This document shows positions 45,645 to 53,439 of a DNA stretch of 64,000 bases, piece after piece. A program made the translations under genes and the position numbers. Each line of letters begins with the position of its first letter. Position 1 is the stretch's first letter. The DNA lies in contig CP049016.1 in NCBI GenBank assembly GCA_004376055.2, forward strand, positions 372,001 to 436,000, given 5' to 3'. This DNA is from Nitrospirales bacterium LBB_01 (GTDB lineage Bacteria; Nitrospirota; Thermodesulfovibrionia; Thermodesulfovibrionales; Magnetobacteriaceae). A model generated the notes under the pieces. That model was not told the DNA's origin and did not search any database. It worked only from the letters and a program-made list of their open reading frames with translations.

Positions 45645-45905
45645 TTAACTAAAAAAGCCGTTTATTACCTGCTCATCATATCCAACCATTACCTTTGCCC
45701 CGCCGTCTATTACAACGGTTGGAAAGGTTTCTCTTGGATTGTACTTTCTCAGCTCACCTAACAGTTTATCTCTTGAATCTGCATCAACCGTGTCCAGTTC
45801 AACAAGTATATATTCTAACCCTTTATCGTTTAAGAATGCCTTAGTCTTCTTGCAAGCAGGACATGTGCTTAGTCCAAAGAGAACTATTTTGCTTTTATTT
45901 TCCAT
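45645..45905 (-). CDS. Glutaredoxin-like protein
   Basis: 86 residues with the thioredoxin fold of small glutaredoxins: FGLSTCPACKKTKAFL has the CPAC redox pair, ETFPTVVID the cis-Pro, and GYDEQVI the usual end motif. It would reduce disulfides, possibly of the downstream flavoprotein or peroxiredoxin. It lies 33 bases after an Fe-S flavoprotein gene in the same direction. The CPAC pair differs from glutaredoxin CPYC and NrdH CVQC. Confidence 0.85.
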   Translation of the reverse strand: MENKSKIVLFGLSTCPACKKTKAFLNDKGLEYILVELDTVDADSRDKLLGELRKYNPRETFPTVVIDGGAKVMVGYDEQVINGFFS

Positions 45906-45938
45906 AATGGCGTCATCCTCCGATGTTTATTGTAAATC

Positions 45939-46508
45939 TTATTCAACGAGTCGCTTTGCAGCCTCATAAACTGTGCTCAGTGCCGTTATATGCTCCTTTA
46001 CTGCACCCATTTTATCAATACCATCAAAATAAATTGTCTCATGGACAGGTACGCTGATTGATCTAAAAAAAGCTGTCGCTGTTGCCCCACCGCTTTTAAA
46101 ACCAATCTCTTTCTTCATTCCCCCAACCATAATTAATAGTCCCTTTCTGCCGTGGGGCCCACCCTTTATTGGATTGTTAAGCAGATACTTTTCACACCAC
46201 AGCGCCTGTGCTCTGTCAATCAAGGCTTTAATCTGTGCCGTCAAACCAAAAAAGAAAATCGGCGAGGCAATTATAAATCTCTCAGATTCGTATATGGCTC
46301 TATAAACATCCGCCATATCGTCCGATATGACACAAAGGCCTGTTGTGTCGCATCCGCCGCAGTTGGTGCACGGCGATATGTTCATCTCAGAGGGGCGAAA
46401 CAGTGTCACAGTGTGTCCACTCTCCACAACTGCCCGCATCGCCTCATTTAATAGAATCTCCGTGTTGCCCCCCGCTCTTGGACTGCCTAAAATGGCTGTT
46501 ACTTTCAT
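45939..46508 (-). CDS. Iron-sulfur flavoprotein / NADPH-dependent FMN reductase family
   Basis: 189 residues. A flavodoxin-like fold with the FMN phosphate loop AILGSPRAGGNTE (about 5-17) and ASPIFFFGLTAQIKALIDRA. A compact Cys motif PCTNCGGCDTTGLC (about 46-59) matches the [4Fe-4S] site of Isf-like flavoproteins. Isf proteins pass electrons from ferredoxin and may reduce O2 or H2O2 in anaerobes, which suits the neighbouring peroxiredoxin, rubredoxin and flavodiiron genes. Operon with the glutaredoxin downstream. Confidence 0.88.
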   Translation of the reverse strand: MKVTAILGSPRAGGNTEILLNEAMRAVVESGHTVTLFRPSEMNISPCTNCGGCDTTGLCVISDDMADVYRAIYESERFIIASPIFFFGLTAQIKALIDRAQALWCEKYLLNNPIKGGPHGRKGLLIMVGGMKKEIGFKSGGATATAFFRSISVPVHETIYFDGIDKMGAVKEHITALSTVYEAAKRLVE

Positions 46509-46510
46509 AT

Positions 46511-46693
46511 TGCTCTTTATATTTTACTGATAAAAACTGGATTCCTGCTTTCGCAGGAATGACAAGAAAAAAAGGAATGACAAAAAAGAGACAATACCAT
46601 CCTTGTCATTCCCGCCTACGAGCGGGAATCCAGTCCTTTTTCCTACATCCTCAGATGAAAGAAAAACATTTGCAAAAACTAACTCCGTAAGCA
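46511..46693. repeat. MITE-like element, copy 6
   Basis: Family hairpins ATTCCTGC/GCAGGAAT (46541-46560) and ATTCCCGC/GCGGGAAT (46612-46629); right terminal repeat CTAACTCCGTAAGCA ends at 46693, and the left one (TGCTCTTTATATTTTACT from 46511) is degenerate. It lies between the Isf-like gene and the peroxiredoxin gene. Confidence 0.8.
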
Positions 46694-46705
46694 CCTCAAC
46701 TATAA

Positions 46706-47335
46706 TCAGCTTAACGCTTCAAACACTTTGCCTACTAAAGATGCGCCGGGTTTTAGAGTCTTATCTCCCTCTTTTTGCCACTTAGCAGGACATGTTTCCG
46801 CTCCGTGGTTAGACAAATATATGTTGGCTTTTAGTTTTCTTAAAAGCTCATCCATGTTTCTGCCAAGGTTGTAGAAGTTAATTTCTGAATTTAAAAGCGT
46901 TCCTTCAGGGCTTATTATAAAGCTGCCTCTGAGATCCAGTCCGTTTTCTTCGTTATAGACGCCAAACAGCCTTGATATATTACCGGTTGGGTCAGAACCC
47001 ATCGGGTATTTTACATTGGCCAGGGATTTTTCGTCTCTTTGCCAGGCTAGATGCACAAACTTAGTGTCGGTGCTGACTGTGATGACCTCTGCTCCACTCT
47101 TTTTAAAGTCCTCATAGAGTTCGGCAAGGGCTGCAAATTCGGTAGCACATACAAACGTAAAATCGGCTGGATAAAACACCAGCACCGTCCATTTACCTGC
47201 GGCTTTTAGTTTCTCCAGTGACACCTCACCAAAATCCCCTTTTGACGGCTCATACGTATCCATCGTAAAATCCGGCACAAGCTGTCCGGTCTTTAACCCA
47301 CAACACACTGCATCCAATATATCCTCTTGTGTCAT
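46706..47335 (-). CDS. 2-Cys peroxiredoxin (AhpC/Prx)
   Basis: 209 residues. Peroxidatic Cys in YPADFTFVCATE (about 67) and resolving Cys in HGAETCPAKWQ (about 185), so the typical 2-Cys class. It reduces H2O2 and organic peroxides. An extra N-terminal stretch (MTQEDILDAVCCGLKTGQ) with two cysteines precedes the fold. An AGGAGGGTTT ribosome site precedes the ATG. Its position beside rubredoxin, flavodiiron and PerR genes points to a joint oxidative-stress block; reduction by rubredoxin or glutaredoxin is inferred. Confidence 0.92.
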   Translation of the reverse strand: MTQEDILDAVCCGLKTGQLVPDFTMDTYEPSKGDFGEVSLEKLKAAGKWTVLVFYPADFTFVCATEFAALAELYEDFKKSGAEVITVSTDTKFVHLAWQRDEKSLANVKYPMGSDPTGNISRLFGVYNEENGLDLRGSFIISPEGTLLNSEINFYNLGRNMDELLRKLKANIYLSNHGAETCPAKWQKEGDKTLKPGASLVGKVFEALS

Positions 47336-47444
47336 CCTTAAACCCTCCTGTTGAAAATCGTTTTAAACTACTCTTCTGGTGAAAGCCGATGGCTTTCAGG
47401 CGTTATCACGCTCTCCCGTTGCATTTCATCCGTCTTACTATCTC

Positions 47445-47569
47445 ATACCAAGTTGTAGTCAGAAGCATAACAAGGCGGCAAGGAAAAAGCGACGGAGGCG
47501 TACTTTCTGTACGTTGAGGAGCTTTTGACGCTTGCCAACGAAGTTAGGCGATTGAATGCGGCTTGGTAT
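47445..47569. repeat. 125-bp inverted-repeat-bounded intergenic element
   Basis: ATACCAAG (47445-47452) and CTTGGTAT (47562-47569) frame a GC-richer body with AACAAGGCGGCAAGGAAAAA and a near palindrome GTACTTTCTGTAC (47500-47512). The right end touches the stop codon of the rubredoxin gene. The look is that of a dispersed repeat or short non-autonomous element; only one copy is in this window. Confidence 0.5.
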
Positions 47570-47697
47570 CAGGCCTCTTCAAACGCCTCCTTTGGCGCAT
47601 TACAAACCGGACAAGTATAGTCATCCGGCTGCTTGTCAAAGGGCATACTCTCTTTTGCATCGTCGTAAATCCAACCGCATACTGTGCATCTGTGCAT
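47569..47697 (-). CDS. Rubredoxin (short)
   Basis: 42 residues from an ATG with GGAGGG eight bases upstream: MHRCTVCGWIYDDA, then DDYTCPVCNAPKEAFEEA. The two CxxC pairs (Cys 4/7 and 29/32) and the WIYD/CPVC context define a rubredoxin Fe(SCys)4 site. It is shorter than the usual 52-54 residues: the loop between the pairs is reduced. It would carry electrons to the flavodiiron protein encoded just upstream. Confidence 0.88.
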   Translation of the reverse strand: MHRCTVCGWIYDDAKESMPFDKQPDDYTCPVCNAPKEAFEEA

Positions 47698-47719
47698 AAA
47701 CGTCCCTCCTATTTATAAT

Positions 47720-48964
47720 TTACTTTATACATGCCGAACTTGGCGCACCGTAGTTTTTTTCGTGAAACTCTTTGACTGCTTTGGCAAACGTCCTGCCATA
47801 TTCGTAACACTTTTCGTGGTCCTCATTTCTGAGGCGGTACTGTACCTGAATGCCAGGCTCAACTACCGGTAGTTTCATGCTTTTAAAGGTCTCATAGAGC
47901 CATTTAACTGCGCCACCTCCCCATCCGTAACTGCCAAATGCGCCCATCAGTCTATCCGATGGTCTTAAACCCTTAAGATGCACCATAAACTCGGCCACAG
48001 AAGGGAACACCTCGTTATTTAACGTAGGGGAGCCTACCAGACACGCCCTTGATTTCCAAAACTCCTTAATCGCCACACTCATAGGGGTTGCCCGCAGTTT
48101 TATTACCTTACACTGCACGCCGGCGTCTATTATTCCGCGCATGATGGGAAGCGTCATGTGCTCAGTGCTATGCCACATGGTGTCATAGATTATAGCAATC
48201 TGAAGCTTTGCCTTACCCTCAGCCATATCCAAGTACATGTTGAGGACTTTGCTGGGATCAGAGCGCCATATAACTCCGTGGTCAGGTGCTATCATGTCAA
48301 TATCAAGACCCATATCTTTTATTTCACATATCTTTGATTTTATTAGTTTACCGAAGGGCATAAGAATATTGGCATAGTAGTCAACAACGGAGTCCTCAAG
48401 TTCAGTCATTGAATTTGCGGCAACAAACTCATCGTCAAAACGGGTTGTAGAGGCAAGATGCTGCCCGAATGCGTCCTGAGAAATCAAGAGTTTAGCGCCT
48501 TCAACATAGGTCATCATGGAATCCGGCCAGTGTATCATAGGGGTTTCCACAAATCTCAGTGTGTATTTTCCTGTCTTTAGGGTATCGCCGGTTTTAACCT
48601 CTTTGATATTCCACGAGGCAGTATCAAAAAACCTGTCTATCCCCTGTCTGCCCCTTTTTGTTGTGTAGATTGTGGCTGAAGGGGATAGCTCCATTATTCT
48701 GTCCAAAGAGCCGAGGTGGTCATTTTCTATGTGATTAATCACGATATTTTTTATTTTAGAGGGGTCAATAAGGCTCCTTATGTTTGATACCCCGACCTCG
48801 ACAAAATCGTGCTTAACTGTGTCAACCAGGGTCGGCTCGTCATCCATTATAAGGTAGTTATTATACGTAGTTCCGCTTGGGGTAACGTAACCGTGAAAAT
48901 CCCTGACTGCCCAGTCAACTGCCCCAGTCCAGAAAATGCCTGGCTTTATTTCTATAACATTCAT
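47720..48964 (-). CDS. fprA: Flavodiiron protein (A-type flavoprotein, FprA)
   Basis: 414 residues. An N-terminal metallo-beta-lactamase domain with the diiron motif NHIENDHLGSLDRI (HxExD, about 85-92) and further ligands, then a C-terminal flavodoxin domain (about 265-400; YDTMWHSTEHM, GSPTLNNEVFPSV). The enzyme reduces O2 to water or NO to N2O using rubredoxin electrons. The rubredoxin gene follows 22 bases downstream, as in many anaerobes. NO reduction would link it to the nos cluster nearby, since it can produce N2O. Confidence 0.93.
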   Translation of the reverse strand: MNVIEIKPGIFWTGAVDWAVRDFHGYVTPSGTTYNNYLIMDDEPTLVDTVKHDFVEVGVSNIRSLIDPSKIKNIVINHIENDHLGSLDRIMELSPSATIYTTKRGRQGIDRFFDTASWNIKEVKTGDTLKTGKYTLRFVETPMIHWPDSMMTYVEGAKLLISQDAFGQHLASTTRFDDEFVAANSMTELEDSVVDYYANILMPFGKLIKSKICEIKDMGLDIDMIAPDHGVIWRSDPSKVLNMYLDMAEGKAKLQIAIIYDTMWHSTEHMTLPIMRGIIDAGVQCKVIKLRATPMSVAIKEFWKSRACLVGSPTLNNEVFPSVAEFMVHLKGLRPSDRLMGAFGSYGWGGGAVKWLYETFKSMKLPVVEPGIQVQYRLRNEDHEKCYEYGRTFAKAVKEFHEKNYGAPSSACIK

Positions 48965-49005
48965 TATCCAATTTCCTTGTATAGTTTATTTATCAAAATA
49001 TGCTC

Positions 49006-49161
49006 TCAGCTCTTAAGAGGTTTGCCGCACTCTTTACATACAGGGTTCTCCTCATCACTCCAGACCTCGTTTTCATAGCTGCAACTTTTGCAAAACAGAG
49101 TGTCAGGCACTACAGATTTTATACTGCAAGCTGGTTTTTCTTTAAACCGCGACTCTGTCAC
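49006..49161 (-). CDS. Small Cys4 zinc-ribbon / rubredoxin-like protein
   Basis: 51 residues from a GTG (49161) that overlaps the end of the preceding gene. The C-terminal half has FCKSCSYENEVWSDE followed by VCKECGKPL: two CxxC pairs spaced 16 residues, as in zinc ribbons and rubrerythrin-type rubredoxin ends. Its place between the flavodiiron and the unknown Cys protein suggests an electron-carrier or metal-site role. Start codon uncertain. Confidence 0.6.
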   Translation of the reverse strand: MTESRFKEKPACSIKSVVPDTLFCKSCSYENEVWSDEENPVCKECGKPLKS

Positions 49162-49594
49162 TGGCCTTTCTCCATCCCTGTTGTTTTAGTTTTTCCATTC
49201 TGCTGTTAGCCCACGATTTCATCTCAGAGAGGTATCTTTTGGGGTCAACTTTGGCAAGCGCCAGAATCTGCTCCCGTTCCTTGATGCTGTCTGTGTGGTC
49301 ACCCGGATACACTCCGCGCCATGAGCAGTAATCCTCATCAAAGATTAATTCAGGCGAAAGATTTTTCTTATGTTCAGAGGGCATACCGGCAGAAAGAAGG
49401 GTTGCTATATCCATCTCATACTCAAGTATCCAGCCATTGTCTTTAACCATTGTAGCAGGGTTAAACTCAACGCCTTTTGAACACTTTGGGCAATACACGG
49501 CAAGCAGTGTTTCAGGCGGCAGGATTTCGTTTTTAAGAGTTATACTGACCTCCTCGGAGGCACAGTTACATTTAAATGAGTGATCCATACACAT
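49142..49594 (-). CDS. Cys-rich protein of unknown family
   Basis: 150 residues. Cys-rich head MCMDHSFKCNCASEEV and a CPKC pair at about 35 suggest a metal site; the rest (WILEYEMDIATLLSAG; LAKVDPKRYLSEMKSWANSR) is helical and charged. I do not recognise a family. It lies in the oxygen-defence block, downstream of a rubredoxin-like gene and upstream of a small Cys4 gene with which it overlaps. A GAGGA-type ribosome site precedes the ATG. Confidence 0.75.
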   Translation of the reverse strand: MCMDHSFKCNCASEEVSITLKNEILPPETLLAVYCPKCSKGVEFNPATMVKDNGWILEYEMDIATLLSAGMPSEHKKNLSPELIFDEDYCSWRGVYPGDHTDSIKEREQILALAKVDPKRYLSEMKSWANSRMEKLKQQGWRKASDRVAV

Positions 49595-49611
49595 AAGGTT
49601 TTCCTCCTCTT

Positions 49612-49719
49612 TTAGTCTTGTTTTATCATAGTGCCCTTATCGCCGCAGGCTGGGCACTTCTGTGGTTTACATTTACCGTCTTTTACGGCGCCGCATTTTT
49701 CACATTTAAAAACAGCCAT
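49612..49719 (-). CDS. RCKP-type rubredoxin-like mini protein
   Basis: 35 residues: MAVFKCEKCGAVKDGKCKPQ, then KCPACGDKGTM. Two CxxC pairs around a CKP core match the short RCKP-type rubredoxin-like domain. It lies between perR and a Cys-rich gene, in the same direction, with GGAGGG upstream. It is too short to be found by length-limited ORF calls. Confidence 0.75.
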   Translation of the reverse strand: MAVFKCEKCGAVKDGKCKPQKCPACGDKGTMIKQD

Positions 49720-49749
49720 GTCTTAAAAATCCCTCCTAATTTAGAGTTG

Positions 49750-50172
49750 TTATATCTGATTTGCGTTTTCCCGGCACTGTGGGCAGAGACCATAAAACTC
49801 TATCCGATTACCGAAGATTTCAAATCCTAATCGTTCGTTCTCTAGTATTTCAAGCTCGTATTCCCGTTCCAAGTCGGCTATCTTTTTGCAGTTTGTGCAA
49901 AACAGATGATGATGAGGGGCTGTGACTGTATCGTATCGTTTCCTGTGCGGATCAATTATCAGTACCATAAGAGAGCCTTGCCGCTCAAGAGTTTCAAGGG
50001 TGTTATAAACCGTGGCAAAAGACATAGTAGGAAATTTCCTTGAGACGTATTTAAAAATCTCTTCAGCTGATGGATGCTGCCTGTTTTCTTTCAGATAATC
50101 TATAATCGCCATGCGTTGAGGCGTGAGCTTTAAACCTGTCTTTCTATACGTAGCAACACTTGTCATTGCCAT
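49750..50172 (-). CDS. perR: Fur-family regulator, PerR-like
   Basis: About 140 residues. Winged helix (LTPQRMAIIDYLKENRQHPS, FATVYNTLETLERQG) followed by a dimerisation domain with APHHHLFCTNCKK and CPQCREN, the four structural zinc cysteines of PerR/Fur. PerR senses peroxide by metal-catalysed His oxidation and represses peroxide-defence genes. The start at 50172 has GGGGG ten bases upstream; ATGs at 50166 and 50181 are alternatives. A PerR-type box overlaps the upstream region, implying self-control. The neighbouring AhpC, rubredoxin and flavodiiron genes are likely targets. Confidence 0.88.
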   Translation of the reverse strand: MAMTSVATYRKTGLKLTPQRMAIIDYLKENRQHPSAEEIFKYVSRKFPTMSFATVYNTLETLERQGSLMVLIIDPHRKRYDTVTAPHHHLFCTNCKKIADLEREYELEILENERLGFEIFGNRIEFYGLCPQCRENANQI

Positions 50173-50197
50173 TGTAAACATGCCCCCAAATTGCAAA

Positions 50198-50212
50198 ATG
50201 TAATGATTACAA
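50198..50212. promoter_or_regulatory. PerR/Fur-type box upstream of perR
   Basis: ATGTAATGATTACAA contains the perfect palindrome TGTAATGATTACA centred on G at 50205, close to the PerR consensus TTATAATNATTATAA. It lies 26 bases before the perR start. Confidence 0.65.
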
Positions 50213-50214
50213 CT

Positions 50215-50687
50215 TACTAAATGTTATCATATTAGAATTGTTTTGTCAAGGAGTTTTTTTAACGCTTGTCATTGCCTATACAACATTGTTTGTGCTATAA
50301 TTACACCTGTGTATCTCAGATAAGTTGATACCTGTTATTAGTAGATATAACCGAACATGGATGCAACACTGTTATTAAATGCTCAGTTATGTGTGACTTT
50401 TGTCACTGTCAAGGTCTCTGTGTAAGTGTTTATATGTCAAGGTAGTGTTGTATGGAAGAGGATTTAGTCGGGACAACGAAATCTGCAGTGCGGGTATTTG
50501 TTAGCCCATTTTTTAATTAAATAAAAAAAGGAGGTTGACGTACTAAAAGGATTGTGGAATTTTAAAGAGTAACATGTAAAAATGTCTCCATTTGGTAGTG
50601 CTGATACTGCGATGTTTATAGAGCAGCTATCTGTAGCCCGCTATTAGGAGACAGCGAAAATCAGGACAGGAATTGGGAGGGTAAGAA
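50215..50687. other. nos operon upstream region and leader
   Basis: About 470 bases. It holds a TTGCCT/TATAAT pair (50272-50277, 50296-50301), a Crp/Fnr-like site (50392-50407), a -10-like TTATAT (50430-50435), an AAAGGAGG (50527) with no start codon properly spaced, and a leader stem TGTCTCC (50583-50589) / GGAGACA (50647-50653). The predicted transcript start near 50442 gives a leader of about 245 bases. Confidence 0.45.
50392..50407 (+). promoter_or_regulatory. Crp/Fnr-type site of the nos operon
   Basis: TGTGA-N6-TCACT, with perfect arms GTGAC/GTCAC. Its centre is about 42 bases before the start predicted from TTATAT (50430-50435), the position of class II Crp/Fnr activation. The same word TGTGACTTTTGTCA occurs at 37639-37651. 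Confidence 0.5.
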
Positions 50688-51476
50688 ATGGTAAGAAATG
50701 CCGTGAGAATGAGCAGATTGCTTGTGTTTTTGTCGGTTTTTCTAAGTGTTGGATTAATATCTGCATGGCTGTTTGTAAATGAAGTCGGCGCTGCCGACGA
50801 ACTGGCACATGGTAAAAAGGTGTTTGAAAGCCGCTGTGTAATTTGTCACGGCGCTAAGGGAGACGGCAAAGGCTTGATGGACGTTGTGCACCGCAACGAA
50901 AAGAAGGGAATGGTTTGGTCTGTATTCCCGCGTGACTTCACATCAGGTGTGTTTAAGTTCAGAACGACTCCGACCGGTTGTCTGCCAACCGATGCAGACC
51001 TCGTCAGAGTGGTAACCGGAGGCATACCCAGAGCGTATATGCCCTCATCGGTCGATTTGTCCAAAGAGGATGTGAAGGCAGTTACAGGGTACATAAAGAC
51101 GTTTTCCAAGCGATGGACAGATGAAAAGGCCTGCAGCGCTATCCCCATAAAGAAGCCTTCTTTTGTAGGCTCACCTGATTCAGTAGCAAAGGGTGAAAAA
51201 ATATGGGAAAATATGAAGTGCTGGGAATGCCACGGTAAAGAAGGCAAAGGAGACGGCACTAAGGCCGATAGCTTAAAGGACGACTGGGGTGACAAGGTTA
51301 TTCCCTTTGACTTTACATCGGGTGCAACTAAGATGGGCTTTGCTCCTGAGAATGTTTACACCGCCTACACCACAGGACTGGACGGCACAGGTATGCCTTC
51401 TTATGCAGATTCTTTAAAAGAAGAGGATAGATGGCATCTGGTTTCTTATACATTAAAACTAATGGGAAGGCTTTAG
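50688..51476 (+). CDS. Diheme c-type cytochrome
   Basis: 262 residues with an N-terminal signal/anchor (about 10-33) and two CxxCH haem sites, CVICHGAKGDGKG (about 50) and CWECHGKEGKGDG (about 178). Distal Met ligands are likely in the PRAYMPSS and GTGMPSYA regions. It is a periplasmic or membrane-anchored electron carrier placed directly before nosZ (21 bases), so the likely donor of electrons to N2O reductase. GGGAGGG precedes the ATG. Confidence 0.9.
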   Translation: MVRNAVRMSRLLVFLSVFLSVGLISAWLFVNEVGAADELAHGKKVFESRCVICHGAKGDGKGLMDVVHRNEKKGMVWSVFPRDFTSGVFKFRTTPTGCLPTDADLVRVVTGGIPRAYMPSSVDLSKEDVKAVTGYIKTFSKRWTDEKACSAIPIKKPSFVGSPDSVAKGEKIWENMKCWECHGKEGKGDGTKADSLKDDWGDKVIPFDFTSGATKMGFAPENVYTAYTTGLDGTGMPSYADSLKEEDRWHLVSYTLKLMGRL

Positions 51477-51497
51477 CAGATAAGAGGAGGTAGAGAT

Positions 51498-53354
51498 ATG
51501 TCTTTTGATAGAAGAAGCTTTCTTAAGTATTTGGGAGTGGCAGGCGCAAGTGTTGGCGCAGGGATTGTTGCTCTTGAAAACGTAACGAAAGATGGAATAA
51601 AAAATACATTGTTGGGCACTAGCGAGGCTCAGGCTGACACTAAAGGCAGCGTTGGTACTCAAAACTATGATGTAAAACCCGGTGAGCTGGATTCATACTA
51701 TGGTTTCTGGAGCGGCGGTCATTCCGGTGAGGTTAGAATCCTCGGGGTGCCCTCTATGAGAGAGCTTAAGAGAATCCCCGTGTTTAATATGGACGTCGGC
51801 TCAGGTTATGGCGTAACCAACGAAAGTAAGGCGCTCCTTAAGGGGCGTTTCTGCGGTGACACTCACCACGTTCACGGCTCCTACAAAGACGGTATCTATG
51901 ATGCGAAGTACCTCTTTGTAAATGACAAACTCAACAACCGTGTAGCTCGTATCAGGATGGACTACATGGAGGTTGATAAGATTGTTGACGTCCCCAACAT
52001 TCAGGGAATGCACGGGCTGTTCACACAAAGATTTCCAAAGACCGATTGGGTAGTGTGTAACGGCGAGTTTCAGGTGCCGGTACCCAATAGCTCTGCTACT
52101 TCTACCGATGCTCCCAGCAAGTACTATGGTATTCACTCCATAATAGACGCCGAGAAGATGGAGGTCGTGTGTCAGATTATGATGGACGAGAACATGGATT
52201 TAGCTGCCACCGATTACGGCGGAAAGTATTCTATGACCACATCATATAACACTGAAAAAGGCGTTACGGTTTCCGAGATGCTCGCTAACGACAATGATGC
52301 AATGTTGGTGTTCAACTGGGAAAGAATTCGTAAAGCGCTGAGTGCCAACAATTACAAGATGATTAACGGAGTGAAGGTAATTGACGGCAGAGAGGGCAAG
52401 TCTGACATAGTGCTGCGTATTCCGATTCCAAAAAACCCGCACGGCATAAACGTTACCCCTGACGGCAAGTATGCAATATGTTCAGGTAAAGTGGCGCCGA
52501 TATGCTCGGTTGTTGAAATTGCTAAGTTGGATGAGGCGTTTAGCGGCAAAATCAAACCCAAAGACTGTATAGTTGCTCAGCCTTATATTGGTCTTGGGCC
52601 GCTTCACACAACGTATGACGGCAGAGGAAACGCCTACACGTCAGTGTTTATTGACAGCACCAATGTTAAGTGGAACATCCAGAAGGCTATTGATGCCGAA
52701 AAATTGGGCGCTGAAGAGAAAAAGAAAAACGCTCACATTATTGACGTTTTAGATATTCACTATCAGGTCGGACACATAATGGCCTCAATGGCTGAGACGA
52801 AAGAGGCCGATGGCAAATGGCTCATCTCTTTGAACAAATTTTCAAAAGACAGGTTCCTTAACGTGGGCCCAGCTAAAAACGAGTGCGAACAGCTCATTGA
52901 TATATCCGGCGAGAAGTTGAAACTTGTTCACGACTCAGCCATATACATTGAGCCGCATGACTGTATAATTGTAAGAAGAGACATCGTTGAAAAGGTCGTA
53001 AAAGACAGATACAACATGTTTGAGCATCCGCTTGCCGTAACAAAGAGCGGTGTGGAAAGAAAAGGAAACAAGGTTACTGTAAAACTTACAGCAAACGCCC
53101 CTGTGTTTGGCCTTCAAGAGGTTAAACTCAAAAAAGGTGATGACGTCACAGTTATTGTTACAAACAATGACGAGATTTCAGACCTGGGACACGGATTTGC
53201 GCTCTCCAATTACAACATCAATTTTGTTGTCTCCCCGTTTCAAACTAAGTCGGTAACGTTTAAAGCTGACAAACCGGGAGTTCATTGGGCATATTGCACC
53301 AATTTCTGCCATGCCCTCCACCTGGAAATGAGAATGAGGTTTATAATAACCTAA
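51498..53354 (+). CDS. nosZ: Nitrous-oxide reductase
   Basis: 618 residues. The N-terminus MSFDRRSFLKYLGVAG is a twin-arginine export signal. A seven-bladed propeller carries the CuZ histidines (THHVHGSY, NPHGINVTPDG, GPLHTTYDG, DIHYQVGH, IEPHDC). The cupredoxin domain ends with the CuA motif CTNFCHALHLEM (Cys 600, Cys 604, His 608, Met 611). All copper ligands I can place are intact. It reduces N2O to N2 in the periplasm. The neighbouring split nosR, nosD, nosF and nosY genes mature and drive it. GAGGAGGT precedes the ATG. Confidence 0.97.
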   Translation: MSFDRRSFLKYLGVAGASVGAGIVALENVTKDGIKNTLLGTSEAQADTKGSVGTQNYDVKPGELDSYYGFWSGGHSGEVRILGVPSMRELKRIPVFNMDVGSGYGVTNESKALLKGRFCGDTHHVHGSYKDGIYDAKYLFVNDKLNNRVARIRMDYMEVDKIVDVPNIQGMHGLFTQRFPKTDWVVCNGEFQVPVPNSSATSTDAPSKYYGIHSIIDAEKMEVVCQIMMDENMDLAATDYGGKYSMTTSYNTEKGVTVSEMLANDNDAMLVFNWERIRKALSANNYKMINGVKVIDGREGKSDIVLRIPIPKNPHGINVTPDGKYAICSGKVAPICSVVEIAKLDEAFSGKIKPKDCIVAQPYIGLGPLHTTYDGRGNAYTSVFIDSTNVKWNIQKAIDAEKLGAEEKKKNAHIIDVLDIHYQVGHIMASMAETKEADGKWLISLNKFSKDRFLNVGPAKNECEQLIDISGEKLKLVHDSAIYIEPHDCIIVRRDIVEKVVKDRYNMFEHPLAVTKSGVERKGNKVTVKLTANAPVFGLQEVKLKKGDDVTVIVTNNDEISDLGHGFALSNYNINFVVSPFQTKSVTFKADKPGVHWAYCTNFCHALHLEMRMRFIIT

Positions 53355-53377
53355 GCGTATAAAATCTACAGAGAAAT

Positions 53378-53410
53378 CTCGGGCGGCACACTCTTAGTGC
53401 CGCCTGAGAC
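53378..53410 (+). terminator. Hairpin between nosZ and the FMN-binding nosR part
   Basis: TCTCGGGCGGCAC (53378-53390) pairs with GTGCCGCCTGAGA (53398-53410), 13 pairs with one G-U, loop ACTCTTA. No T tract follows, so it is more likely a processing or attenuation structure giving nosZ higher mRNA than the downstream genes. Confidence 0.55.
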
Positions 53411-53439
53411 CCATCTTTATAACAAAAAGGGGTTTAACA

